The notes under the pieces: model-generated
Told to the model about the DNA's origin: nothing
The model's database searches: none
Seen by the model: the letters and a program-made list of their open reading frames with translations, nothing else
In this document: positions 33,237 through 41,805 of the stretch, piece by piece
Layout: every line of letters starts with the position of its first letter
How positions within the stretch are numbered: position 1 is the first letter of the stretch
Assembly (NCBI GenBank): GCA_963755335.1
Contig: CAVWJW010000002.1
Location: 248,001 to 312,000, forward strand
Reading direction: 5' to 3'
From: UBA10649 sp963755335
Lineage (GTDB): Bacteria; Actinomycetota; Actinomycetes; S36-B12
DNA length: 64,000 bases
Translations under genes and position numbers: made by a program

Positions 33237-33252
33237 ATACCCTTGGGGGTAT
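33237..33252. promoter_or_regulatory. CsoR/CstR-type operator candidate over the SQR-like start codon
   Basis: ATACCC-TTGG-GGGTAT is a perfect 6-4-6 dyad in the G/C-tract style of CsoR/RcnR/CstR sites. Its last bases are the AT of the downstream ATG, so a bound repressor would block both promoter clearance and translation start. No csoR-like gene is present in the window. Confidence 0.55.
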
Positions 33253-34495
33253 GAAGAAGATTCTGGTTCTCGGCGGGGGCACCGCCGGCACGATGGCCGC
33301 GAACAAGCTGCGCAAGGCCCTTCCGGTGAGCGACTGGTCGGTCACCGTCGTCGACGCGGACGACAAGCACCGCTATCAGCCGGGCTTCCTGTTCCTGCCC
33401 TTCGGGACCTACAAGCCCGAGCAGGTCACCAAGTCGCGGCGCAAGTACCTCAGCAAGGGCGTGTCGCTCCTGTACGGCGAGGTCGACAGGGTCGACGCCG
33501 ACACGCACGCCGTTCTCCTCGCTGACGGGCAGCGCCTCACCTACGACTACCTGATCATCGCGAGCGGCGTCACGCCCCGTCCCGACCAGACGCCCGGCAT
33601 GCTCGACGACATGGGCGGCAGCGTCCACGAGTTCTACTCGTACGAGGGGTCCTCGGCACTGGCCAGGAAGCTGGCGGCGTGGCCCGGCGGCAAGCTCGTC
33701 ATCCATATCACCGAGATGCCCATCAAGTGCCCGGTGGCCCCGCTGGAGTTCGCCTTCCTCGCGGATGCGTACTTCAAGGGCAAGGGCATGCGAGACAAGG
33801 TGGAGCTGACCTATGTCACGCCCCTGGACGCCGCCTTCACCAAGCCCATCGCGGCCGAGGCCTTCGGCAACACCCTTCAGGAGAAGGGGATAACCGTGGT
33901 TCCCGACTTCATGATCGAGAGCGTCGATCCCGAGGGGAGGAGGATCGTGGCGTACGACGAGACCGAGGTCCCTTACGACCTGCTCGTCACGATCCCGCTC
34001 AACATGGGCGCCGACTTCGTCGCGCGCTCAGGCCTCGGCAACGACCTCAACCTCGTGCCGGTCGACAAGTTCACGCAGCAGTCGAAGGCGCACGAGAACA
34101 TCTTCGCGCTCGGCGATGCCAACGACATCCCCGCGTCGAAGGCCGGATCGGTCGCGCACTTCGAGGTCGACATCTTCATGGACAACTTCCTCGAGCTGGT
34201 CAAGGGCCAGCCCATGACCCACAAGTTCGACGGGCACGCGAACTGCTTCATCGAGACCGGTGACCGCAAGGCGATGCTCATCGACTTCAACTACGACACC
34301 GAGCCACTCCCCGGGCGGTTCCCCTACGGCTCCATCGGCCCGATGGGACTGCTCAAGGAGAGCCGGCTCAACCACGTCGGCAAGCTCGGGTTCCGGTGGG
34401 TCTACTGGAACATGCTCATGCCCGGCCGACCGCTGCCCATCGCCAGCCTGATGTCGCTGTCCGGCAAGCGCACCGATCTGATCTCAGCCAAATAG
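33251..34495 (+). CDS. Sulfide:quinone oxidoreductase-like FAD protein
   Basis: A 414-residue pyridine-nucleotide-disulfide oxidoreductase-fold protein: FAD site VLGGGTAGTMAANKL at the N-terminus, DYLIIASGVTPRP, and the second FAD motif NIFALGDANDIPASKAGS. Only two cysteines are present, C160 (MPIKCPVAPLEFAF) and C332 (HANCFIE). Those positions resemble the redox pair of sulfide:quinone oxidoreductases and flavocytochrome c sulfide dehydrogenase; an equivalent of the third SQR cysteine near 128 is absent. It probably oxidises sulfide or a persulfide at the membrane. It heads an operon with DsrC- and DsrE2-like genes. Confidence 0.85.
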   Translation: MKKILVLGGGTAGTMAANKLRKALPVSDWSVTVVDADDKHRYQPGFLFLPFGTYKPEQVTKSRRKYLSKGVSLLYGEVDRVDADTHAVLLADGQRLTYDYLIIASGVTPRPDQTPGMLDDMGGSVHEFYSYEGSSALARKLAAWPGGKLVIHITEMPIKCPVAPLEFAFLADAYFKGKGMRDKVELTYVTPLDAAFTKPIAAEAFGNTLQEKGITVVPDFMIESVDPEGRRIVAYDETEVPYDLLVTIPLNMGADFVARSGLGNDLNLVPVDKFTQQSKAHENIFALGDANDIPASKAGSVAHFEVDIFMDNFLELVKGQPMTHKFDGHANCFIETGDRKAMLIDFNYDTEPLPGRFPYGSIGPMGLLKESRLNHVGKLGFRWVYWNMLMPGRPLPIASLMSLSGKRTDLISAK

Positions 34496-34521
34496 ACAAC
34501 CACGCACAAGGGATGGAAAAG

Positions 34522-34836
34522 ATGCCTACGACCACCATCAACGGACGCGAAGTCGCCGTCGACGATGAGGGATTCATGACCGAGTACGACCAGTGGGACG
34601 AGGACATGGGCGCGGCCCTGGCCACGGCCATCGGCGTCGAGATGACCGACGATCACTGGAAGGCCATCCGCTTCCTGCGTGATGACTACAAGGTGCAGGG
34701 CGAGACCCCGACGATCCGTCGCGTGTCGACGGCCGGCGGCATCGACACCAAGCAGCTGTTCGTCCTGTTCCCCAAGAAGCCGGCCAAGAAGATGGCCTAC
34801 ATCGCCGGGCTGCCCAAGCCGCACGGCTGCGTCTGA
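34522..34836 (+). CDS. DsrC/TusE-like sulfur carrier with a single C-terminal cysteine
   Basis: A 104-residue protein of the DsrC/TusE family: a VDDEGFMTEYDQWDEDM start region, MTDDHWKAIRFLRDDY, and the hallmark C-terminus AGLPKPHGCV with penultimate Cys103. The second DsrC cysteine, ten or eleven residues upstream, is missing (Ala92/Tyr93). Single-cysteine members act as persulfide carriers, not as trisulfide-forming DsrC. ATG 34522 has AAGGGA upstream; ATG 34513 is possible. It lies 26 bases after the SQR-like gene. Confidence 0.88.
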   Translation: MPTTTINGREVAVDDEGFMTEYDQWDEDMGAALATAIGVEMTDDHWKAIRFLRDDYKVQGETPTIRRVSTAGGIDTKQLFVLFPKKPAKKMAYIAGLPKPHGCV

Positions 34837-34880
34837 ACGACGCGACTGCAGACGTAGATCCGCCAAGAGAGGCAACGACA

Positions 34881-35390
34881 ATGACCGCACTGAACGAAAT
34901 GATCGTCCCGTCCTTCGATGACGACGTCGAGACCGGCCGCAAGCTGGCCATCATCTGCTCCAAGGGCAGCCTGGACATGGCCTACCCGGGCCTCATCCTC
35001 GGCAACGCCGCCCTGGGCGAGGGCGTCGAACTCCACCTCTTCTTCACCTTCTGGGGATTCGACATGATCACCAAGGGCCGGATGGAGAGCCTGAAGTTCT
35101 CACCGGTCGGCAACACCGCCGCGCACATCCCCGCGGCACTCGCACCGCTGCCCGGTATGACGTCGATGGCCACGCACATGATGCAGAAGTCGATGGATGC
35201 CCTGGAGATCCCGGCCGTTCCGGAGTTCCTCGACCTCATCGTCGCGTCCGGCGGTCACCTGTGGGCCTGCCAGATGAGTGCGGACATGAACAAGCTCAAG
35301 AAGGAGGACCTCTACGACGGCGTCGAGGCGATCATCAACGCGAGCGACTTCATCGAGATGACCGAGGGCGCCCAGCTGCTGTTCATCTGA
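34881..35390 (+). CDS. DsrE2-like (DsrE/DsrF family) sulfurtransferase
   Basis: A 169-residue DsrE/DsrF/DrsH-like protein. Cys26 is in LAIICSKGSLDMAYPGL, the hydrophobic strand is LHLFFTFWGFD, and Cys130 is in GGHLWACQMSADMNKL, the usual persulfide-bearing position of DsrE2. AGAGAGGC precedes the ATG. Together with the SQR-like and DsrC-like genes this makes a sulfide oxidation and sulfane-sulfur relay. A strong terminator follows 11 bases after the stop. Confidence 0.88.
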   Translation: MTALNEMIVPSFDDDVETGRKLAIICSKGSLDMAYPGLILGNAALGEGVELHLFFTFWGFDMITKGRMESLKFSPVGNTAAHIPAALAPLPGMTSMATHMMQKSMDALEIPAVPEFLDLIVASGGHLWACQMSADMNKLKKEDLYDGVEAIINASDFIEMTEGAQLLFI

Positions 35391-35401
35391 CGCCTCACGA
35401 T

Positions 35402-35435
35402 CGAAGCGCGCCCCCATCCTGCGGGGCGCGCTTCG
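35402..35435 (+). terminator. Intrinsic terminator-like hairpin after the sulfur operon
   Basis: A 13-bp perfect stem (CGAAGCGCGCCCC / GGGGCGCGCTTCG) with an 8-base loop starts 11 bases after the DsrE2-like stop. No long T-run follows, as usual in GC-rich actinobacteria. Confidence 0.8.
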
Positions 35436-35460
35436 GCGTCTCCCGGACAATTCGGACGCT

Positions 35461-35482
35461 GTTCACGCCCCGGTCCCCACGC
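35461..35482 (+). promoter_or_regulatory. Candidate PHO box upstream of the PhoX-like gene
   Basis: Two adjacent 11-mers, GTTCACGCCCC and GGTCCCCACGC, match the direct-repeat pattern bound by PhoP in actinobacteria. The downstream gene starts 77 bases later and encodes a secreted phosphatase-type protein, which fits. Confidence 0.5.
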
Positions 35483-35558
35483 GTGTGCCGGGAATCCTCG
35501 CGCCACCGGTTGCCTAGCCGGACCGGGCATCGGGCCCGGGCTTCGAGGAGGCAAACGC

Positions 35559-37125
35559 ATGAGTGCTGGGTACAAACTGGCAGTGATGGGCACCGTGGCG
35601 GCCTGCGCCGCAACGCTGCTCGTCGGTGGTTCCATGACGGCTGCGGCTGCCGAGGGTGGCAGCCCCTTCGGCGACGCCGGCAACGCGAATCCCCGCTTCG
35701 GCATCGAGGGCAACGTCCTCAGCCCGGGCCTGTCGCAGACCTCGGTCGCGTGGGGTTCGCTCCCGCTGACCAACCCCGACACGGCCAACGGGATCACCTA
35801 TTACGGCTACAACACGATCAACCCCGGTCCGCTCACGCAGGACGCGCACGAGGCGTTCAAGACCGAGCCCGACAAGAACGTGTACCTCGCGGTCAACGGG
35901 CACCACTACCTCTACCAGGGTCACGAGACCGGTCCGCGCGGCTACGTCACGCGCATCGACCTCGACCAGACGAACCCCGCCCAGCGCGTCTCGCTCGTCA
36001 CCGATGTGGACGCCAACGGCGCGGCGCTGCCGACGTTCGACGGCATCACGTGGGATCCCTTCAGCCAGCAGCTCCTGCTGACGGCCGAGTCGTCCTTCCC
36101 CAAGGGCGGCGTCTGGGCCATACAGCTCGATGCGAACGGCGACGCAGTGACCGGCAAGGCGGTCGCCCTGCCGGCGCTGGGTTCCGGAGGCTACGAGGGT
36201 GTGCAGAACGACTCCGACGGCAACGTCTGGATCGTCGAGGACATCGGCGGCTCCACCGTCCCGGGCACCAACGGCAAGAAGCCCAACAGCTATGTCTACC
36301 GGTTCGTGCCGGTGGACAGGACCGACCTCACCCAGGGCGGCACGCTGCAGGCGCTGCAGGTCCTCCGCAAGGACGGCACCGCGGTGACGGCGGCGCAGCT
36401 CGCCAGCGGCGTCGACCCGATCATCACCGACCTGCACACGTACGGCACCTCCCTGAAGACCACCTGGGTAAGCGTTCACACCGGCCCGGGCGCCTACAAC
36501 GCGACCACGTCGGCGGCTGCGGCCAGCGCGACGCCGTTCAAGCGTCCCGAGAACGGGGTGTTCCGGCCGGGCACGAACTTCGGCGAGTACTACTTCACCG
36601 AGACCGGGGACACCAACGCATCGTCCACCCTGCCCGGTGCCTTCGGTGCCGTGTTCCGCCTCAGCCAGAAGTCGCCCAGCGCGATGACCGGCACGCTCTC
36701 CCCCACGCTGATCGGTGATGTGGAGCACACCGGATTCGACAACATCCAGTTCGCCAGCAACGACGACCTGCTCGTTGTCGAGGACGCCGGCGACACCCTG
36801 CACGGCCAGCGGAACGCCCTCGACTCCGGCTACGTCATCACGCTCCACGGCAACAACGACAAGCCGGAGAAGGTCGTGCGCTGGCTCGCCGAGGGTCGCG
36901 ACGCCTCGTCCTACTTCGACGTGGCGACGCCCCCCGGCAACAACGACGGCGACCAGGAGATCACCGGCATCCACGTCTCCGACGGCGACGCGACAACGGC
37001 TGGCGTGCTCGGCGCCAAGACCCCGCGGCTGTTCGACGGCACCTGGCGGGCGTTCTGGACGCAACAGCACGGCGACAACACGACCTGGGAGCTCTCCGGG
37101 GCGAAGTCGCCGCAGCAACGGCTGA
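35559..37125 (+). CDS. Secreted PhoX-type (DUF839) phosphatase-like protein, one frame break
   Basis: A Sec signal peptide (about residues 1-30, ending AAAAEG) precedes a beta-propeller-like DUF839/PhoX domain: GHETGPRGYVTRIDLD, TWDPFSQQLLLTAES, GYEGVQNDSDGNVWIVEDIGG (of which EGVQ...VEDIGG is the typical metal/phosphate loop), FRPGTNFGEYYFTETGDT and HTGFDNIQF. PhoX enzymes are calcium/iron-dependent phosphomonoesterases. GAGGAGG precedes the ATG. The frame breaks in GGGG at 37098-37101; removing one G ends the protein at TGA 37123-37125 (about 521 residues), before the terminator. The unbroken frame runs through that terminator and is clearly wrong. Confidence 0.85.
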
Positions 37126-37146
37126 TCAACCCTCCAGGCACCTCCC

Positions 37147-37179
37147 CGCGTGCCCCCGGCCAACGGCCGGGGGCACGCG
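37147..37179 (+). terminator. Strong terminator hairpin after the PhoX-like gene
   Basis: A 15-bp perfect stem (CGCGTGCCCCCGGCC and its complement) around a 3-base AAC loop. It begins 22 bases after the corrected PhoX-like stop and supports that stop. Confidence 0.85.
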
Positions 37180-37231
37180 CGTCTCGGCAGGCCGACACAC
37201 TTCAGGCGTTCACACGTGCCACGATGACGCA

Positions 37232-37495
37232 ATGGCCGGGCCGGTCGACCCCTCGCGCACAATCGAGCAGTTGGTGGACAACATGTTCGACCAGGTCTTC
37301 TCGGCTGCCGAGCGTGCCGAACTCCTGACGTGGATCCGTCGCTGGGAGATCGAGAATCCGAACGTGGACGCGGCGCATCGGGTGACCGGCTGGATCGACG
37401 TCGCCTACGCGTTCCAGGTGCGCCGGACCCGGCCCGTGGCCCAAGCCGACGGCGAATCAGCCGGTCGCGTTCGGCCGGTGGCAGCTCAGCCCTGA
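37232..37495 (+). CDS. Small hypothetical protein
   Basis: An 87-residue soluble protein rich in charged residues (FDQVFSAAERAELLTWIRRWEIENP), with no motif I recognise. It ends by overlapping the convergent mgsA stop by ten bases. Codon bias is consistent with coding, but there is no strong ribosome-binding site, so I am only moderately sure it is a gene. Confidence 0.55.
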   Translation: MAGPVDPSRTIEQLVDNMFDQVFSAAERAELLTWIRRWEIENPNVDAAHRVTGWIDVAYAFQVRRTRPVAQADGESAGRVRPVAAQP

Positions 37496-38007
37496 ACGTG
37501 CGCCGCTCGGGCGGCGTCGTCGCCCGATGCCTCACCCCGAAGAAACAGCGGCGGCACGGGCGTGTAACTGCCGCTGAAGAGCGGCGACGTCACGATCATG
37601 TCCGCCGTCGTGCGGTTGCTGGCGACCGGGATGTTCCACAGGGTGGCGATCCGCAGGAGCGCCTTGACGTCGGGGTCGTGCGGCTGGGGCTCCAGCGGAT
37701 CCCAGAAGAAGATCAGGGCGTCGATGACGCCCTGGGCGATCCCCGCGCCGATCTGCTGATCGCCACCGAGCGGTCCACTGAGGAACAGGTCCACCGGCCG
37801 CTCCAGCCGCTCCTGCAGGATCCGTCCCGTCGTGCCCGTCGCATAGATGCGATGACGAGCCAGCAGGTCGCGATTGTGCCCCGCCCAGTCCGCCAGCTCG
37901 GACTTCATGTGGTCGTGAGCGACCAGCGCGATGTGCCGTTGCCCCCCGGTGCGCTGCTGATCCTCAAAGCTCCAGTCGGCGACGAAGTCCGCATTGTCCC
38001 ATGGCAT
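37486..38007 (-). CDS. mgsA: Methylglyoxal synthase
   Basis: Converts dihydroxyacetone phosphate to methylglyoxal and phosphate. The 173-residue protein has ALVAHDHMKSEL, IYATGTTG, LSGPLGGDQQIGA (phosphate-binding and catalytic Asp), FFWDPLEPQPHDPDVKALLR and WNIPVASNRTTAD, all standard. The frame is intact. It lies inside a phosphate-acquisition block; the enzyme releases phosphate and the E. coli form is inhibited by phosphate, which makes the location meaningful, although no PHO box is seen directly upstream. Confidence 0.94.
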   Translation of the reverse strand: MPWDNADFVADWSFEDQQRTGGQRHIALVAHDHMKSELADWAGHNRDLLARHRIYATGTTGRILQERLERPVDLFLSGPLGGDQQIGAGIAQGVIDALIFFWDPLEPQPHDPDVKALLRIATLWNIPVASNRTTADMIVTSPLFSGSYTPVPPLFLRGEASGDDAARAAHVQG

Positions 38008-38109
38008 GACGGTGCCGCGGCATCATGGCCGCCGGCGTGACGCGGAGCGAATGCCCGATGGCTACTCGGCGAAATCTCCACACGCCCGCCTACGGCGGCC
38101 GCCGGACCG

Positions 38110-38460
38110 TCAGTCGTGCGGACCATCAAGCGGCGTCGCCGCGACCTCGTGCACCTGCTCCCACAGTTCCGACAAGAGGGACCGTGCCGCCTCCTGCTGG
38201 GCGGTTCCGTAACGACCGGGACCGGTCGACTGGACGTCAACCCACAGGGTGTCATCGTCGACCCAAACATGCCCGCGAGCCATGTGCTGTCCGGCGAGTC
38301 GCATGACGGGCAGCAGGCGCAGGGCGGCGAACGCGAAGGTGGCCGACTCCGCAGGCTGCAGGCTGCGCTCGACGCTGATCTCGGCGGAATAGCCCTCGAC
38401 GTCCTGCGCCACATCCATCAGTGGCGGGGGGATCGGGGGGATCTCTACCAGCACACTCAT
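38110..38460 (-). CDS. Hypothetical protein next to the pst genes
   Basis: A 116-residue soluble protein starting SVLVEIPPIPPPLMDVAQDVEG, with no signal peptide or membrane segment. It ends ATPLDGPHD. No family recognised. It is 57 bases downstream of the PstS-like lipoprotein gene, on the same strand, so it may be the last gene of the pst transcript. The 102-base gap to mgsA shows nothing clear. Confidence 0.65.
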   Translation of the reverse strand: MSVLVEIPPIPPPLMDVAQDVEGYSAEISVERSLQPAESATFAFAALRLLPVMRLAGQHMARGHVWVDDDTLWVDVQSTGPGRYGTAQQEAARSLLSELWEQVHEVAATPLDGPHD

Positions 38461-38517
38461 GACGGTAATCAGGTCCGGGCGATTACTCCACCCCAGCCGG
38501 AAGTGTTCACCGGTCGT

Positions 38518-39712
38518 TCATGAGGCGGACGGCGCGGCGGACGGCACGACAGACGCGGCAGATGACTCGGCGGACGGCGCGATCGTCGCGCCGTCCGTAG
38601 GCACCGTGACCTTCAGCGGCGTGAATGTCTGCAGGCGGATGGGCTCGGGCAGCGGGGTGACTCCGAAGGACTCGAAGCCGCCCTGGCCGGCCAGCCGCAG
38701 CATGTACTGAGCGGTCGACAGCGGCAGCGGGTCACTCGGGTCGTCGCAGATCACCAGATGCGCCACTCCGACGATCGGCCAGCCGACCAGCGGCTGTCCC
38801 TCGGCGAGCACGATCTTCGACGCCGCCAGGTCGAAGTTCCCCTCGACTGGCACCCCGCCGACGGCGGGACTGGCGAACATGTTGCCCTTGTCGTCCTTGG
38901 TGATCGTCGTCGCACCGACACCCACCTTCTGCAGCTGGGTGTCGTCCGGCGCGATGACAAGGTCCTTGACAGGGACAGTCGCGACCGGCACGGAGTTGCC
39001 GATGGCCTGGACGATCGGGATGACGGCGACGGTGCCCTCGGTGGCGGTCAGCTCGGCCATGAGGTCGGTCGTCGTCGGGAACTTCGTCCCGGTCTCGAGA
39101 GTGCCGACGGTGCCGCCGGTCCAGTCGGCGGGCGCCTCCTTGCGTCAGCCACGAGGTCATCGCCTCGACCGAGCCGGTCGGCGTCTCGACCGATGCGACC
39201 GCGATGTCGGGCAGCCCGGTGAGGTCGACCCCGGGGTTGGCCTCGGCGATCGCCGGGTCCTCCCACGAGGTGATGGTGCCGGTCAGGATCTTCGCGGTCA
39301 CCTGCGGCGTCAGGATGAGTCCCTCGAGGCCGATGATGTTGTAGGCGATGGCCACTCCGTAGCCGAACGCCGGCACGACGATGACCGAGCCCTTGCAGGT
39401 CTTCTGGAAGGCGGCCACCTCGTCGGTGGTCGGGGCGCGGTCGAGGATCTGCAGCGAGGATGGGTCTCCCGCCGCGGCGTCGCTGATGGTCTGCTCGGCG
39501 CAGACGCCGGAGAGGTTCGCCGACACCGGTGCCGTGATCCCTGCGAAGTCCTCGGGCACGGTGACCGGCTGGTCGCCCTTCTGACACACGATCGAGTTCT
39601 CAGCCTTGGCTGCCAGCACGTCCGGCGGCAACGGTGGCGTGCACGCGGTGAGGGCGGCGGCGGCAACAACAGCGAGGACGATGCCCCGGGTGAACATGGT
39701 CTTCCGGGGCAT
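38518..39712 (-). CDS. PstS-like substrate-binding lipoprotein (second), one frame break
   Basis: A lipobox (AALTAC, Cys24) makes this a membrane-anchored lipoprotein of about 397 residues. The periplasmic-binding fold resembles PstS: GSVIVVPAFGYGVAIAYNIIG, LTPQVTAKILTGTITSWEDPAIAEANPG and IAVASVETPTGSVEAMTSWL. The expected SGxS/TxxF phosphate-loop residues are altered compared with the true PstS next door. The C-terminus is Ser/Ala-rich (SAESSAASVVPSAAPSAS). The frame breaks near 39137; one base removed restores it, and the span is 1,195 nt, 3n+1. A hairpin encloses the start codon. Confidence 0.82.
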
Positions 39713-39720
39713 CGTCCTCG
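39673..39720 (-). promoter_or_regulatory. Perfect 17-bp hairpin enclosing the start codon of the PstS-like lipoprotein
   Basis: On the mRNA strand the arms CGAGGACGATGCCCCGG and its exact complement flank a 14-base loop. The first ATG (39712-39710) is inside the 5' arm and a second in-frame ATG (Met6) is in the loop after GGAAG. Folding would hide the first start and leave the second exposed. Confidence 0.7.
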
Positions 39721-39762
39721 TCCTCTTGCTGTGGCGACGGATCGCTGCTGATTCGGCGCGAA

Positions 39763-40820
39763 CTACTGGATCTTGGTGACCAGCGTCTTCGCGGCGGCGA
39801 GCACCTTGCCGCCGAGCGGGACGTAGCCGAGCGAGGCGGCCTTCGACGGTCCGCACTTCTGGAGCACGTAGTCGAAGAACTGGCGCACGCCCAGGCCGTT
39901 CGGGCCCTTGCCGTCGGTGCGAGCCAGGCCGTAGCTGAAGATCACGGCCGGGTAGGCGCCGGAGACGGGGGCGTTGTAGTTCAGCGTCACGAGGCCGTTC
40001 GCGCCCGACGTTGTTCTGCGTGGCCAGGTTCTTGGCGGCGGAGGCAGTCGACGGAGCGACGAACTGGTTGAGCGCGTTCTGGATGCGAGCGACCGGGTAG
40101 CCCTTGGCGTCGCCGAAGTCGACGTAGCCGATGGTGCCCTCCTTGGAGTTCACCAGCGACATCACCGAGGCGTTGTCCTTGCCGGCCACGGAGTTGGCCG
40201 GAGGCTTGCCACCGGGGAACGCGGTCGAGAAGTCGTCCTGGACCTTCGACCAGATGGTCGGCGCCCACGCGTTCAGGTACTGCAGGGTGTTGTTCGACGT
40301 GCCCGAGTTGCCGGAGCGGTAGGCCACGGTGACAGGGACGTTCGGGATCGCCGCGGCGATGCGCGGGTTGTCCTTGAGGATCTCCGGTGCGCGCCACGTG
40401 GTCAGGTTGCCCGACAGCAGCTTGGCGAGCGTGGTCCGCTTGAGCTGGATCGACGAGCCGAGCGTGCGCCCGGTCGTCTTGCTCGTGAGCTTGATCGGGA
40501 AGGCGATGGCGCCACCGATGTTCGGGCACGTACTCCCAGCCGAAGGTCGGCTCGCCCGACGAGTACGCGCTGTCGGTCTGGGCGTACACGAACTGGCCCT
40601 TGGTGAAGTTCGACTTGCCGGTGCCGGAGCCGGTCGAGGTGTACTGGATGTCGAAGTTGCTCTGCGACGCGTTGAAGTCAGCCGCGCAGGCATTCAGGAA
40701 CGGGTAGGGGAACGAGGCTCCACCACCGCTGATGGTGTTGGCCGCGTGAGCGGGGGCAGCGATGGCGACCGTCGAGGCGGCGACCGCAGCGCTGGCAAGG
40801 ATCGCAAGAGTGCGACGCAC
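39763..40820 (-). CDS. pstS: Phosphate ABC transporter substrate-binding protein PstS, two frame breaks
   Basis: Captures inorganic phosphate outside the membrane. A signal peptide ending APAHAA precedes ISGGGASFPYPF, YTSTGSGTGKSNF, YAQTDSAYSSGE, IKLTSKTTGRTLGSSIQLKR (of which LGSSIQL is notable), GNLTTWRAPEI and VAYRSGNSGTSNNTLQYL (phosphate loop RSGNSGT). There is no lipobox. Breaks near 40525 and 40005 are each repaired by removing one base; the 1,058-nt span (3n+2) gives about 351 residues. It has a PHO box upstream overlapping the end of pstB. Confidence 0.95.
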
Positions 40821-40911
40821 TGAATTCTCCTTCGTAGGGGATGGGTACTACACCGTCAAGTTAGGGAGCGGCAGTGACCCGTTGGGGGGCGTTGATCGAC
40901 GCCCGCCCGAC

Positions 40912-40953
40912 GACTGGGTGAACAGTGGGTGTACGGGTGAACGGCGGGTTAAC
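40912..40953 (-). promoter_or_regulatory. PHO box upstream of pstS
   Basis: On the minus strand GTTAACCCGCC and GTTCACCCGTA are adjacent 11-mers (40943-40953, 40932-40942), followed after eight bases by GTTCACCCAGT. This is the strongest PhoP-type direct repeat in the window. It overlaps the last codons of pstB and lies about 95 bases before pstS. Confidence 0.75.
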
Positions 40954-41794
40954 CGAAGCGACCGTTGACGTAGTCGAGGGTGCGCTGGTCCTGCGGGTTG
41001 CCGAAGATCTCGGTGGTCGAGCCCTGCTCGACGACGTGCCCGGGAGTGCCGTCGGACGCCAGGAAGAACGCCGTGTTGTCGGCGACGCGCACGGCCTGCT
41101 GCATGTTGTGGGTCACGATGATGATCGTGATGTCGCGAGACAGCTCGCGGATCGTCTCCTCGATCTTGAGCGTCGAGCCCGGATCGAGGGCGGAGCATGG
41201 CTCGTCCATCAGCAGGACGTGCGGCTGCACCGCCAGCGAGCGCGCGATGACCAGCCTCTGCTGCTGCCCACCCGACAGGTCGCCCGCCGCATGGTTGAGG
41301 CGGTCCTTGACTTCGTTCCAGAGTCCGGCGTGCGTCAGGGTCTGCTCGACGATGTCGTCGTGGTTGCTGCGCTTCATGCCGGAGAGCTTGAGGCCCGACA
41401 GCACATTTCCGCGGATCGTCATGCTCGGGAAGGGGTTCGGCTTCTGGAAGACCATGCCGATCTTCAACCGGATGTGCACCGGGTCGATCTCGGGCGCGTA
41501 GATGTCCTTGCCCTCGTACAGGACCTCGCCAGCAAGTGCCGCCCCGGGGATCAGTTCGTGCAACCGGTTCAGCGTGCGGATGAACGTCGACTTGCCGCAG
41601 CCGGACGGTCCGATGAGCGCGGTGACCGTGTTCTTCGGGAACGCGATGTTGACGCCCTCGAGCACCTTGCGCTTGCCGAACCAGACACTGATGTCGCGCG
41701 CCTCCATCTCGGCGCGGGCCGTGTCCGTCTTGGTGGCGAGCTCGCTCTCCAGATCCTGCACAGCAACCTCGAACTCGTCGTATTCCGTGGACAT
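40949..41794 (-). CDS. pstB: Phosphate ABC transporter ATP-binding protein PstB
   Basis: The 281-residue ATPase has Walker A GPSGCGKSTF, the Q-loop VFQKPNPFPSMTI, signature LSGGQQQRLVIARSLA, Walker B VLLMDEPCSALDP and the H-loop VTHNMQQA. PNPFP after the Q-loop is diagnostic of PstB. AGGAG precedes ATG 41794. The frame is intact. The order pstC-A-B-S differs from the common pstS-C-A-B. Confidence 0.98.
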   Translation of the reverse strand: MSTEYDEFEVAVQDLESELATKTDTARAEMEARDISVWFGKRKVLEGVNIAFPKNTVTALIGPSGCGKSTFIRTLNRLHELIPGAALAGEVLYEGKDIYAPEIDPVHIRLKIGMVFQKPNPFPSMTIRGNVLSGLKLSGMKRSNHDDIVEQTLTHAGLWNEVKDRLNHAAGDLSGGQQQRLVIARSLAVQPHVLLMDEPCSALDPGSTLKIEETIRELSRDITIIIVTHNMQQAVRVADNTAFFLASDGTPGHVVEQGSTTEIFGNPQDQRTLDYVNGRFG

Positions 41795-41805
41795 GGTCTT
41801 CACTC

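Noticed and set aside
37123..37328. C-terminal extension of the PhoX-like protein through the terminator hairpin
   Set aside because: The sequence is non-family and crosses a 15-bp terminator; a one-base correction gives a stop before it.
38505..38526. PHO-box-like direct repeat (GTTCACCGGTC, GTTCATGAGGC)
   Set aside because: It points toward the plus strand, where no gene starts, and overlaps the end of the PstS-like coding region; chance is likely.
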